Shown: positions 17,368 through 25,954 of the stretch, in pieces
Position numbering within the stretch: position 1 is the stretch's first letter
Layout of the letters: every line of letters starts with the position of its first letter
Origin: Mycolicibacterium sp. TUM20985
Lineage (GTDB): Bacteria > Actinomycetota > Actinomycetes > Mycobacteriales > Mycobacteriaceae
Direction: 5' to 3'
NCBI RefSeq assembly: GCF_030295745.1
Contig: NZ_AP027291.1
Coordinates: forward strand, 3,410,001-3,474,000
DNA: 64,000 nt
Program-made: the position numbers and the translations under genes
The notes under the pieces: generated by a model
The model's input: the letters and a program-made list of their open reading frames with translations, nothing else
What the model was told of the DNA's origin: nothing
Database searches by the model: none

Positions 17368-18885
17368 GTGGCGATCACGGCGAGGACGCTCCCTTTCCTG
17401 GGCTCGACCAGTGGCGACATGGCCCTGAACTCTGACATGTTTCCGGGCGTTCCCTCGACCGTCGATCACGCCCATGTGCTCGCGCAAATGGTGCGCCGGG
17501 CAGCCTCACCCGGGTTCGAACGCTGGTGGCACCGCGCCAAGACGGCGGGATTCTGCGCCAACCCAGTCCAGCTGACCGGCAGCGACCACCACGGCGCGAT
17601 CAGGGTGTGGACGCGATGCAACAACCGCCGCGCGGTGGTGTGCCCGTCGTGTTCCGATCTCTACGCCCGCGACACCTGGCAACTCGTGCACGCCGGCATC
17701 ACCGGCGGCCACCACACGATCGCCGCCACCGTCGCCGACCACCCCCAGGTCTTCGTCACGTTGACCGCCCCCAGCTACGGTCCGGTACACACCGCCCCTC
17801 GGGGAGCCGGGCACCGGGGCGCACGCTGCCATGAGTACCCCCGCAGCGGTGAGACGCGCTGTCCACACGGTAGCCCGTTGTCCTGCAACCAAACACACGG
17901 TGCCGACGATCCGCTGGTTGGGCAACCGCTGTGCGAGCGCTGCTACGACTACACCGGCCACGTGCTCTTCAGCTGGCACCTGCCCGAACTGTGGCGCCGC
18001 TTCACCATCACCGTGCGCCGCGCGCTGCGCCGCAGCTTGCAGGACGCCGGAGTCACCCCCGATGCCGTGCGCATCAGCTTCGTCAAGGTCACCGAAATGC
18101 AGCGCCGCGCCATCCCACACCTGCACGCCGTGATCCGCCTCGACGGACCCACCGAACCCGGACAGTCGCCCCTGCCGCCCACCGCCGGCGTCGCGGCTCC
18201 CGAGCTGGCCGGCCTGGTGCTGGACGCCGCGCGCAATGTCACCCTGACCGTCGCCAACCCCGAGGCCGCGACCGACACCGGCGACCGGACGCTGCGATTC
18301 GGCACCCAGATCGACGCCCAACCGCTCACCACCGCCGGACCCGCGGACCACGACGACCTCACGCGCGGAGTCCGGTCGGGCCGCACGATAGCCGGATACC
18401 TAGCCAAATACGTCACGAAATCGGTCGCCGAATTCGGTGTCGCCGTCCGCCGAATCTCTCCGCTGGCCATCCCCACCCTCGAGGTCACGCCGCACGTGCG
18501 GGCCATCCTGAGCACCATCACCGTCCTCGCCGAGCACGGATTCCCCGACATGATCCGGTGGTTGCACACCCTGGGCTACCGCGGGCACATCACCACCAAG
18601 TCCCGCCAGTTCTCCACCACCATGGGCGCGCTGCGCGCCCACCGCGCCGCCTGGACGCACCAACAATCACTCAAACACTCTGTTGGAGAGCACTATTCGA
18701 AGCCCGGGGCCAGGCAATCCTCCGGTGACGTCGAGTGGACGTTCGAACCATCGGCAGGGCATCGAACCCTCGGCGACCTGGCCCTGCTCACCTCGGCCGC
18801 CCACCGTGCCATCGAAGGCCGCCACACCGCCCGGGATGCCCGGCGGGCCCACCACCCGCCTGAACCATCGGACGGCCTGCCGTGA
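17368..18885 (+). CDS. repSA: RepSA-type replication initiator
   Basis: A 505-residue initiator of the kind used by pSAM2-like AICEs for rolling-circle replication after excision. Cys clusters CNNRRAVVCPSCSDLY and CERCYDYTGHV form zinc-binding sites. IPHLHAVIRLDG has the His-x-His metal-binding pattern of rolling-circle endonucleases. YLAKYVTKS contains the candidate nicking tyrosine(s). The GTG at 17368 follows the translocase stop directly; ATG codons at 17419 and 17440 are alternatives. The last 120 residues are less conserved and basic. A double-strand origin would be expected nearby and is not identifiable by eye. Confidence 0.87.
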   Translation: MAITARTLPFLGSTSGDMALNSDMFPGVPSTVDHAHVLAQMVRRAASPGFERWWHRAKTAGFCANPVQLTGSDHHGAIRVWTRCNNRRAVVCPSCSDLYARDTWQLVHAGITGGHHTIAATVADHPQVFVTLTAPSYGPVHTAPRGAGHRGARCHEYPRSGETRCPHGSPLSCNQTHGADDPLVGQPLCERCYDYTGHVLFSWHLPELWRRFTITVRRALRRSLQDAGVTPDAVRISFVKVTEMQRRAIPHLHAVIRLDGPTEPGQSPLPPTAGVAAPELAGLVLDAARNVTLTVANPEAATDTGDRTLRFGTQIDAQPLTTAGPADHDDLTRGVRSGRTIAGYLAKYVTKSVAEFGVAVRRISPLAIPTLEVTPHVRAILSTITVLAEHGFPDMIRWLHTLGYRGHITTKSRQFSTTMGALRAHRAAWTHQQSLKHSVGEHYSKPGARQSSGDVEWTFEPSAGHRTLGDLALLTSAAHRAIEGRHTARDARRAHHPPEPSDGLP

Positions 18886-19160
18886 CCTCCGTCTACACCG
18901 AGGAAACCGCTGTCCCGCAGTGCGCCTCACCGCAGTCCGCGTCATCCGCTCGGCCCTACGGCCACGAGGAATTCCTCGCCTGGCTCACCGCGTCGTGTCA
19001 GAGCCAACACGTGCCGCTCACCATCAACGACCCTGCCGTCATCGCGCACGTCGTCGCACTTCTCGGGGCGCCCAGTCCCGAACGCCGTTCCTGCGGCAGT
19101 CCCGAAGGTTTCAGACGTGCCGCGGTGACGGCTACAGCCAGTTCTAGTCGGCGTCGGTGA
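18882..19160 (+). CDS. Small protein coupled to repSA
   Basis: A 92-residue protein starting at a GTG that overlaps the repSA stop (GTGA). The central part (YGHEEFLAWLTASCQSQHVP, INDPAVIAHVVALLG) looks like two or three helices; the C-terminal 25 residues are Ser/Arg-rich and may be read past a natural end. I do not recognise the family. In pSAM2-type elements the gene after repSA is the excisionase. This protein has no clear winged-helix motif, so a directionality role is only a possibility. Confidence 0.6.
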   Translation: MTSVYTEETAVPQCASPQSASSARPYGHEEFLAWLTASCQSQHVPLTINDPAVIAHVVALLGAPSPERRSCGSPEGFRRAAVTATASSSRRR

Positions 19161-19515
19161 CGTGATCGGCGCCGGCGGCTGCCAGCAGGGCGTCGCGGGC
19201 TGGGTAGAGCAGGTCTTCGGCTGCCTTGAAATCCAGCGCGGCATCGGCGAGCAGAGCTCGGCCGGCGGGATGACCATGCGCCGCAAGTGTTTGTGCAGCG
19301 GTTCTCACGGCCTCGGCGTAGCCCATGAGCGCAACGGTGTAGCGGGCAGTCGCCATCGGAGTCGCGCCGCCGGGACTTTGGAGGTGGCTGGCCATCAGGC
19401 CCTGCCAGTCCTCGATCGTGGCGCGGTCGAAGTAGTACAGCGCGTTGAGTATCCAGCCTTGCCAGCGCGGCGGCCGGTGCGCCGAAGAGCGGAACGGAAG
19501 CGGAGGAGTCACCAT
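19144..19515 (-). CDS. Hypothetical protein of the element
   Basis: A 123-residue protein from ATG 19515 (MVTPPLPFRS), predicted mostly helical (FDRATIEDWQGLMASHL, YTVALMGYAEAVRTAAQTLA, DFKAAEDLLYPARDALLAA). No signal peptide, membrane helix or known motif. It converges on the small gene after repSA with a 17-bp overlap. An upstream in-frame start would add 10 residues. Coding character is good but the function is unknown. Confidence 0.65.
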   Translation of the reverse strand: MVTPPLPFRSSAHRPPRWQGWILNALYYFDRATIEDWQGLMASHLQSPGGATPMATARYTVALMGYAEAVRTAAQTLAAHGHPAGRALLADAALDFKAAEDLLYPARDALLAAAGADHVTDAD

Positions 19516-19875
19516 GGCGTCAAGCGTAGGACCATGGACGGACACCTCAGCCGATTCCCGTTTGAACCCAACGGGCGGACGTGACCACCCGGGTCACACC
19601 ACCGACGACGCACGCCGACAGACTCGGCACACAGCTACCCACCAAGCTCGATGTCTTTGGCGCCACGTAGGTCGATCGGGTGCGCTGACCTCATTCCTGG
19701 CATTCATCCGGGTAGTGGCCGCAGTGTGCGGTTCGGGGATGGCTGTCCAGGTTCGACCCCTGGGCGACCGCGTAGCGGCATGGCCTTGACAGCCATCGGC
19801 GAACCGTTCACCACGATGGGCCGGCACGGAAGGGACACCAGGGTGACTCACCACGCGTTTGTGCGTTTCGTCAAG
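19516..19875. other. 360-bp gap before the insertion sequence
   Basis: No gene is supported. A 17-nt segment at 19747-19763 folds like a tRNA T-arm but no tRNA body accompanies it. The sequence directly abuts the left inverted repeat of the IS21-family element. Confidence 0.5.
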
Positions 19876-19918
19876 TGATTTGGCCCCACCGTCGTCATGA
19901 ATTTTGGCCCCACCTGGT

Positions 19919-20716
19919 CTAGCTGGCGCGCTTGGCTCGGGTGGAGGTCTTGCTGGTGCGTAGTCGGTAGGACTTGGTGCCGGTCTCGATGATGTGGGCG
20001 TTGAAGGTGACGCGGTCGACGATGGCGGCGACCAGTCGGGGGTCGGGAGACACTGTGCCCCATTCGCTGAAGGGCAGGTTGGTGGCGATCGCGACCGAGG
20101 CCCGTTCTTCGCGTTCGGTGATGATTTGAAACAGCAATTCCGCTCCGCGAGGGTCGATTTGGACGTATCCGAGCTCGTCGAGGCAGAGCAGGTCCAGGCG
20201 CCCGTAGCGGGCCACGACACGGGAGAGGACCCGCTCGTCGGCGGCTTCGACGAGCTCGTTGACCAGCTGCGCGGTGGTGACGTAGCGGACCCGGCGCCCC
20301 TGCTCGCACGCCGCCAACCCCAACCCGATCAGCAGGTGGGACTTGCCGGTCCCGGAGTCACCGAGCAGCACGACCGGTTCGCCGGCATCCATGTAGTGCC
20401 CGGCGGCCAACTGTCCGATGGTGGCGGGTGCGATGCCGGGGACGGCGTCGATGTTGAACTCCGCCAACCGTTTCAGCCTCGGGAATTTGGCGTCGTTGAT
20501 TCGCCGGGTGCGGCGCCGCTCGGTGCGGTCGTCGACCTCGGCGGCCAGGACTTCGGCGAGGTAACGCAGATGGGTGTGGCGTTCCCGGTCGGCGATCTCG
20601 GCCAGGCGGACCGCTTCGGCGCGCACGGTGGGCAGGTGCAACTCGCGGGCCGCGGCGCCGATGGAGGCTTGGGCGGCGGCGTCGACGGTCGTCGTCTTGC
20701 TGGCCGTGGTGGTCAT
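19919..20716 (-). CDS. istB: IS21 helper ATPase IstB
   Basis: A 265-residue AAA+ helper protein that assists IstA in target selection and transposition. Walker A is LLGDSGTGKSHL near residue 122 and Walker B is LLCLDELGYV. The segment TNLPFSEWGTV and the tail VTFNAHIIETGTKSYRL are diagnostic of IstB. The ATG at 20716 overlaps the istA stop in an ATGA junction, as usual for this pair. Full length, apparently intact. Confidence 0.96.
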   Translation of the reverse strand: MTTTASKTTTVDAAAQASIGAAARELHLPTVRAEAVRLAEIADRERHTHLRYLAEVLAAEVDDRTERRRTRRINDAKFPRLKRLAEFNIDAVPGIAPATIGQLAAGHYMDAGEPVVLLGDSGTGKSHLLIGLGLAACEQGRRVRYVTTAQLVNELVEAADERVLSRVVARYGRLDLLCLDELGYVQIDPRGAELLFQIITEREERASVAIATNLPFSEWGTVSPDPRLVAAIVDRVTFNAHIIETGTKSYRLRTSKTSTRAKRAS

Positions 20717-22245
20717 GAGTCGCTTCCGGTGAGCAGGTCGTCGTAATCGGTCAGCGAGGGTGGTGGCCGGTCGTAGCGGGCCAGACCGTCGATCGTGGCC
20801 ACCGGTGCCAGCGGGGCACTGGTGTGGCGTCGGACGTCGATGAGGACCGTCTCGGGATCCAAACATCCCGAGGCGACGGCCCGGTCCATCGCGGCGATCA
20901 GCGCGGCGGCGGTCATGGTGCGGTGTGCCAGCAGGATGGCGATCAGGGCGCGGGTTCCCTTGGCGTCGCCGCGGGCGGATCGAGCTGCATCCCAATAGCT
21001 TTGATGCGATGCGGTGAACACCCCGCGGGCCTTGGCTTGGGCCAGTGCGGTCGCGCCGGGCAGCGCCCCGGGTTTGGTCTTGAGGACCTCGAGGTAGTGA
21101 TCCAGGCACAGCACCTCGACGTAGCGTCCGACCGCTCGTTCGTGGTGGGCCACCAGTCGGGGTCCGTCGTAGACCTCGACGGTCCTCGCGGCCAACCGCA
21201 CCGGGAGGCGTCGCCCGGCGTAGCGGGCGGGGACGGAGTAGAAGCATTGCCGCACAGACACTCTGGCCCGGTTGTCGACCCGGGCGTTCAGCAGTCGGGC
21301 GCAGTCGAACGGCTCCGCCGGTAGCTCCATCAGAGTGGTGGACTCCAGTGCGAACGCTCTCCCGATGGTGATCGGGCGACCGGTGATCACCCGATCGTCG
21401 TCGAGGAGGTCAGCAGCGCCGATGACCTCGTTGAGTTCTGCCAGCGAGGCGACCTTCGGAACGGGGACCAGGTGGCGCCGCCGGAAGCGGCCGATCTCAC
21501 CCTCCACGCCGCCCTTCTCGTGGGCACCCTCGATGCCGGGGCGGCAGAAGAACGAGTCGAATCCGTAGTGGGAGCGCAGCGCGGTGAACCGTTGGGATTC
21601 GGTGCGGTCCCGGCCCTTGAGGACCCGGATGACGGCGGGTTTGAGGTTGTCGTACCGGATCCGGCCGGGCACACCGCCGAAGTATTCGAAGGCCAGCACG
21701 TGACCCTCCAGGAACGCTTCCTGGGCTTGGGTGCCGAACGCGACGTGAAACGCTTTGCCCGAGTGCGACAGTCGCATCACGAACATCCAGCACTTCACCA
21801 CCAACCCGGCGATCGTGGCGTAGAACTCACCGAAGTCGACCTCGGCCTCAGCGCCGGCCAAATGTGTCTGCGGAATCGACACCTCCTGCTGGAGCAGCCC
21901 CAACTCCAGCCGGCGGCGTGCGACATGACGCGACACCGTCACCTCCGAGCACGTGGCCTGATGCTCAGCGACCAAACGCTGCCAGACCCGGCGAGCGGTG
22001 TGGCGTTGCTTGCGCGGAGCGTCCTCGTCGGCGATGAGCCAGCCGTCGATCAGCGTCGCCCACTCGTCGATCGCCGGCCGGGGACGTACCGGATAGACCT
22101 TCCGCGGCGGCGGGACCGCGTCATCGAGGGCTTGGCGGACCGTTCGTCGGTGCGTCTTGTGTCGATCGGCGAGCTCGCGAATCGACACCTCACCAACACG
22201 GTGGTCTCTCCTGATGTTCTCGAACAGTTCCACGCGTGACCGCAT
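20713..22245 (-). CDS. istA: IS21 transposase IstA
   Basis: A 510-residue DDE transposase. An N-terminal helix-turn-helix (VSIRELADRHKTHRRTVRQAL) is followed by the catalytic core: first Asp in AEVDFGEFYA, second in IRYDNLKPAV, and Glu in AHEKGGVEGEIGRF. The C-terminal part resembles other IstA proteins (YSVPARYAGRRLPVRL). Start taken at ATG 22245 (MRSRVELFENI); an upstream GTG at 22338 would extend it into the terminal repeat region. Appears intact. Confidence 0.96.
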   Translation of the reverse strand: MRSRVELFENIRRDHRVGEVSIRELADRHKTHRRTVRQALDDAVPPPRKVYPVRPRPAIDEWATLIDGWLIADEDAPRKQRHTARRVWQRLVAEHQATCSEVTVSRHVARRRLELGLLQQEVSIPQTHLAGAEAEVDFGEFYATIAGLVVKCWMFVMRLSHSGKAFHVAFGTQAQEAFLEGHVLAFEYFGGVPGRIRYDNLKPAVIRVLKGRDRTESQRFTALRSHYGFDSFFCRPGIEGAHEKGGVEGEIGRFRRRHLVPVPKVASLAELNEVIGAADLLDDDRVITGRPITIGRAFALESTTLMELPAEPFDCARLLNARVDNRARVSVRQCFYSVPARYAGRRLPVRLAARTVEVYDGPRLVAHHERAVGRYVEVLCLDHYLEVLKTKPGALPGATALAQAKARGVFTASHQSYWDAARSARGDAKGTRALIAILLAHRTMTAAALIAAMDRAVASGCLDPETVLIDVRRHTSAPLAPVATIDGLARYDRPPPSLTDYDDLLTGSDS

Positions 22246-22511
22246 CCTGACCGACCTCCCTGACGACGGCCGGGGACGGCGGGCGACAGGAACGATCTGA
22301 ACGAGGGTGGGGCCAACATTGGTGACGACACACCGCACCCCACCCGAGACGAATGCTCACCACCCCGATGGGGCCAGAATTCGTGAAGAACGATGGCCAA
22401 AGTGGGGCCAAGTCAGGTGACCACACTCACGTTTGCTGCGGACGGACAGTCGATGTGCTTCTCGGAGGCACGCTCAACGCCGAGGACGTGGACGGGCACG
22501 GCGACCCGCGG

Positions 22512-23957
22512 TTACATGCGCCAGCTGGGTTGGACGCGGTTGATGTCCAGGCTGCGCGATCCGGGGGTACCGGGGGCGATGACGGCGTGGTCGAGGATGG
22601 ATTTGATGATGGCGTGCTGGCGGTCCAGACCGAGGTCGGGGTCATCCCATCGGTCGCGCAGCTGCGCGCCGGTGCCAGCCAGCTCGTACAGGCCGCCGGT
22701 GTCGGTGGCGGTGGCGATCTGGCGCCGCGTATCACCGATACGGGCGGTGATCGGGTCCCGCGCGGTGATCCACTCTCGGGCCGACACCGCACCCTCGGCA
22801 TACAGGGACGCCAGCTCGTCGAGGCGGGCGGTGTCGGCGTCCAACCGGGCCGACAGGGCAGCGACATCGGCGTCAACGGTGGATCTGCCGGACAGTGCGT
22901 CGGCGAGCTGCGGGGAATCCAGCCGGGCCAGCACGGCGTCGGTCAGCAGGTCTTCGACGGGTTGGGCGACAACGGTCAACCGTCCGCAGCCACCGTGGTC
23001 AGGGCCTTTGAGGCAGACGTAACGGCGCACCCTGTTCGTTGGATTGGTATGCCGGGCTTGGGAGTACAGCCGATTGCCGCACCGCCCGCAGCGCAACATC
23101 CCCGACAGCAGGTAGGTGCGCGGTGCCCGCGTCTTGGTCACGGTGCGCGCCGCCATCCGGGCCAGCACCCGATCCCGTTGCGCCGGAGTGATGATCGCTG
23201 GCCACACCGCCGGGCCGATCACCTGCCCGTGATGCTCACGCAGCCCGGCGATCCGGCCCGAGCCGAGGATCTGGCGGACAGCGGTGGTCTGCCACGACGT
23301 GGCGATCGCCGGCGCAACCTTGGTGTCGTTGAGCCAGATCGTCAACCCGCGCAACGATTCCCCAGCAAGATAGCGCTCCACCATCTCCCGCACGACCGCG
23401 GCCTCATCCTGGCGCACGGTGATCTTGTCGTCGTCGTAGCCGAACGGCCGCGCCGAGCCATGCGGCAACCCTTTCTCGGCGTTCTGCAACAACTTCCGGC
23501 GGACCCGGGCGGATTTGCGGCCGGATTCCTTGGCGGCGAATGCGGCGAAGATGCGGGCCATGAACAACCCGTCGTCGTTGCCCAAATCGATGTCCGCGGT
23601 CACCGTCGCCACATCGCGCACCCCGGCGCGTTCGCACAGCGTGACGAAATCTTCCAATTCCACCGGGCGGCGGTGCAGCCGGTCCAGGTTGTAGACGATC
23701 ACGCCGTCCCGATCGCCGGAGGCCAGATCGGCGAGCATCCGCTCATACTGGCGTCGCGGTTTCCCCGAATACGCGGACACGTCGTTGTCGACGTACTCCG
23801 CACCGACCGGCCAGCCGCGGTCCGCGGCGAGTTTGCGGCAGTCCTCCAGCTGCCGTGTCACCCCCAACGACTTACCGTCCACGTCGGCCGAAATTCGGGC
23901 GTAGATCGCCGCGGAGGTCACTCCGACCCGCTGAACAGCCGTTTCCCGTTTCGCCAT
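22512..23957 (-). CDS. Large serine recombinase (integrase of the element)
   Basis: A 481-residue serine integrase. The resolvase-type catalytic domain (residues 1-160) has the active-site Ser in AIYARIS near residue 22 and the DGVIVYNLDRLHRRP, ESGRKSARVRR motifs. A recombinase domain follows (GSARPFGY), then a zinc ribbon (RCGRCGNRLYSQ, GGCG) and a C-terminal coiled coil (DVAALSARLDADTARLDEL). The ATG at 23957 abuts gagggta, the outer attP arm, so gene and site overlap as in many phage integrases. It would recombine attP with a 13E12 attB, without host factors; excision needs a directionality factor not identified here. Confidence 0.95.
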   Translation of the reverse strand: MAKRETAVQRVGVTSAAIYARISADVDGKSLGVTRQLEDCRKLAADRGWPVGAEYVDNDVSAYSGKPRRQYERMLADLASGDRDGVIVYNLDRLHRRPVELEDFVTLCERAGVRDVATVTADIDLGNDDGLFMARIFAAFAAKESGRKSARVRRKLLQNAEKGLPHGSARPFGYDDDKITVRQDEAAVVREMVERYLAGESLRGLTIWLNDTKVAPAIATSWQTTAVRQILGSGRIAGLREHHGQVIGPAVWPAIITPAQRDRVLARMAARTVTKTRAPRTYLLSGMLRCGRCGNRLYSQARHTNPTNRVRRYVCLKGPDHGGCGRLTVVAQPVEDLLTDAVLARLDSPQLADALSGRSTVDADVAALSARLDADTARLDELASLYAEGAVSAREWITARDPITARIGDTRRQIATATDTGGLYELAGTGAQLRDRWDDPDLGLDRQHAIIKSILDHAVIAPGTPGSRSLDINRVQPSWRM

Positions 23958-24006
23958 GAGGGTAGTTTAGCAACACTTTAGCTTGGCCAGCTCGGTGAGC
24001 CCGCCG
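23958..24006. other. Right attachment junction of the element
   Basis: The element half runs from gagggta (23958-23964) to the TT at 23983-23984; host 13E12 coding sequence resumes with ggccagctcggtgagc. Rejoining the element halves gives a 52-bp attP: a 7-bp perfect inverted repeat at the outside and partial symmetry within, each arm exactly 18 bp from the central TT. TT is non-palindromic, as required for directional integration. Confidence 0.82.
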
Positions 24007-25007
24007 TCTTCCCAGTGCCGAAGGTGGTGGGCGTGCAGACCGCGGGTGGCCCCGCAGCCGGGGACCACGCAGCAGCGGTCACGGTGCTCCAACGCCCGAC
24101 GCAGCCGGCGGCTGATCAGCCGGGTCTCCCGGCCCGCCCCGATCGGCTGGCCGTGGCGTTGGAACCAGACCTCGCAGGTGGCGTCACAGGTCAGGTAGCG
24201 GCGGTCGGCGTCAGACAGCAGCGGACCCAGATGCAGCGCCGCGATGCGCTGCTCGACGTCCAGATGGACCACCACGGTGGTGCGCTGCCCGTGCGGGCGC
24301 CGCGCCACGTCGGCGTCCCACCCCGCCTCGACCAGGCTCAGGAACCCGTCGATGGTGCTCGGCACCGGCGGGCACTGCCCACCGCCGCCGTCGGGGTGGT
24401 CGCGTTTCCACTGGGCGATCAGGGCGTCGGTGTGGGAGTTCACCGCCGCGTCGAACGTCGCCGCCTCGGCGTGGGGCAGGGTGATCCGAAACGTGGTGGA
24501 TTCCTCGTCCTCGGTCTTGCTGAACGACCGCGGCGGTTCGGGGCGAGGCTCGGGCTCGGCATCCGGGTCGGGGTCGGGGTCGGGGTCGGGTTCGGGGCGG
24601 GGTTCCCACTTGACCGCGTTGCGGAGCTGGCTGACCGTGGCACTGGCCGCCAACTCCGCGTAGTGGGCATCCGAACCCGCGCCGGCACGCCCGGCGATGA
24701 CACCGACCTGATCCAGCGACAGCCGGCCCTCTCTCATGTCGGCCGCGCAGCGGGGGAACTCCTCGAGCCGGTGCGCAACCGTGGCGATGGTCTCCGCGTT
24801 CGCCGGGGACACGCCGGTCTTCCACGCCACCAACGCCGGAATCGAGCGGCACCCGGTGGCACCCCACAACTCGTCACGGTCGATCTCGGCCACCACCTCC
24901 ACGATCCGGCCATCGATCGCATTGCGCTGACCGGCCAACTCCGCCAACTCCTCGAACAACACCTCCAACCGCTCACAGGGAGCGAGAGAGGTTGCCGTCG
25001 AAGACAT
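23967..25007 (-). pseudogene. 13E12-family (DUF222/HNH) protein, N-terminal part
   Basis: The first 341 codons belong to a DUF222/HNH protein (ERLEVLFEELAELAGQRNAI at the start, DQVGVIAGRAG, DADRRYLTCDATCEVWF, and the first HNH half CCVVPGCGATRGLHAHHLRHW). After GLTELA the frame crosses into the element and ends with five foreign residues, KLKCC. The missing 84 codons are at 2024-2277. A run of Pro-Asp repeats lies near residue 140. The protein as it stands lacks half the nuclease motif and is probably inactive until the element excises. Confidence 0.9.
24565..24594. repeat. Tandem GGGTCG hexamer repeat
   Basis: Four perfect gggtcg units followed by one ggttcg unit, in frame, coding on the minus strand for alternating Pro-Asp in the linker of the 13E12 protein. 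Likely a slippage-prone microsatellite that leaves the frame intact. Confidence 0.85.
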
Positions 25008-25150
25008 GACGTCATCATCACAGAGGGGTACGACAAGTCCCTGTCGCGAGGTCTACCGCAATGCCGAACGTTCCTTGAACCGGCCGCCGACCGCGCGCTA
25101 GCGTGTTCGTCGGAGCCACGCGGCGCGAAGTGGGCGGGAGGGGCGATTCG

Positions 25151-25936
25151 ATGAAGGTGCACCACCTCAACTGCGGAACCATGGACTCTCCCGGTGCGCC
25201 GATCGTTTGCCACGTGCTCCTCGTGGAGACCGCGAACGGTCTCGTGCTCGTTGACTCCGGGTTCGGGCTGCTGGACTGCGCAGATCCAGGCCGGATCGGC
25301 CCGGCCCGGCGCCTGATTCGGCCGCGCTTCGACGCTGCGGAAACGGCCGCCCATCAGGTAACGGCGCTCGGCTTTCGCCGCGAGGACGTCCGCCACATCG
25401 TCACCACCCACTTCGACATCGACCACATCGGCGGCATCGCCGACTTTCCCGAGGCTCAGATTCACGTGACCGCGGCCGAAGTGTTCGGCGCAATGACGGC
25501 ACCGACCCGGATGGAGAAGTTTCGCTTCCGGTCGGCGCAGTGGGCGCATGGCCCCAAGATCGTCGAGCACGACCCCAACGGCGAGAAGTGGCGCGGGTTC
25601 GCGGCCGCCAAGGAACTCGACGCGATCTCCCCCGGCATCGTGCTTGTCTCGCTGCCCGGCCATACCCGCGGACACGCCTGCGTCGCCGTCGACGCGGGCC
25701 ACCGCTGGGTGCTGCACTGCGGTGACGCCTTCTATTACGAGGGCACCCTCGACGGCCGGTCGCCCGTGCCACTAGGCCTCAAGATGTCCGAACTGATGGT
25801 TGCCTTCGACCTGAAGGCCGTGCGCGACAACCACGCTCGCCTCGCCGAGCTGTACGCCCGTCGGGACCCCAATCTGTTGATCGTCTCGGCGCACGATCCG
25901 AAGCTGCTGGCCGACGCGATGGCCGCCAACGAGTAG
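25151..25936 (+). CDS. Metallo-beta-lactamase-fold hydrolase
   Basis: A 261-residue MBL-fold enzyme. The zinc motif [10 protein letters not shown] gives HxxxDH near residue 93; further ligands are His in [11 protein letters not shown], Asp in LHCGDAFYY and His in [10 protein letters not shown]-acyl homoserine lactonases and lactone or thioester hydrolases share this architecture, so substrate is open. The ATG at 25151 ([13 protein letters not shown]) is preferred; the upstream GTG-like extension lacks homology. It is the first intact host gene right of the element. Confidence 0.9.
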   Translation: MKVHHLNCGTMDSPGAPIVCHVLLVETANGLVLVDSGFGLLDCADPGRIGPARRLIRPRFDAAETAAHQVTALGFRREDVRHIVTTHFDIDHIGGIADFPEAQIHVTAAEVFGAMTAPTRMEKFRFRSAQWAHGPKIVEHDPNGEKWRGFAAAKELDAISPGIVLVSLPGHTRGHACVAVDAGHRWVLHCGDAFYYEGTLDGRSPVPLGLKMSELMVAFDLKAVRDNHARLAELYARRDPNLLIVSAHDPKLLADAMAANE

Positions 25937-25954
25937 ACGACCATTCGTGGGTGC

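Larger units (their letters stand above)
19876..22415 (-). mobile_element. IS21-family insertion sequence
   Basis: About 2,540 bp containing overlapping istA and istB on the minus strand. The ends are TGATTTGGCCCCAC at 19876 and, inverted, TGACTTGGCCCCAC ending at 22415 (13 of 14 identical). Further copies of the TGGCCCCA motif lie inside both ends (near 19910 on the left; near 22375 and 22310 on the right), the multiple transposase sites characteristic of IS21. The flanks (cgtcaag and ggtgacc) show no target duplication, so the copy may have undergone rearrangement. Confidence 0.85.
2277..23984. mobile_element. AICE-like integrative element in a 13E12 gene
   Basis: The limits are set by the interrupted 13E12 gene, not by gene content: both halves are in frame across the shared TT, giving an element of 21,706 bp. 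It carries a large serine integrase next to its right end, a RepSA-type initiator, an FtsK/TraB-type transfer ATPase, an SCO3933-family protein and an XRE-PLD/Nudix pair, the usual equipment of actinomycete integrative and conjugative elements. The rest is cargo: ANTAR regulators, a molybdopterin oxidoreductase, a ferritin-like Tat protein, membrane proteins. AICEs mostly use tyrosine integrases at tRNA genes. A serine integrase targeting 13E12 sequences is known from the M. tuberculosis prophage phiRv1. No phage structural genes are seen. An IS21-type insertion accounts for 2.5 kb of the length. Confidence 0.85.

Noticed and set aside
19747..19763. T-arm-like hairpin (ccagg, ttcgacc loop, cctgg) suggesting a tRNA
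   Set aside because: No matching acceptor, D-arm or anticodon arm at the required distance upstream; chance similarity.
2277..23984. Element as a phiRv1-like prophage
   Set aside because: Integrase class and target fit, but there are no capsid, portal, terminase or lysis genes, and repSA plus FtsK/TraB-type genes point to an AICE.
24565..24594. Short tandem repeat as a CRISPR-like array
   Set aside because: Units are contiguous hexamers in coding sequence with no spacers; no cas genes in the window.
25005..25014. Perfect 10-bp palindrome atgacgtcat at the 13E12 start codon as an operator
   Set aside because: Short, overlaps the start codon and has no partner site or regulator; likely chance.
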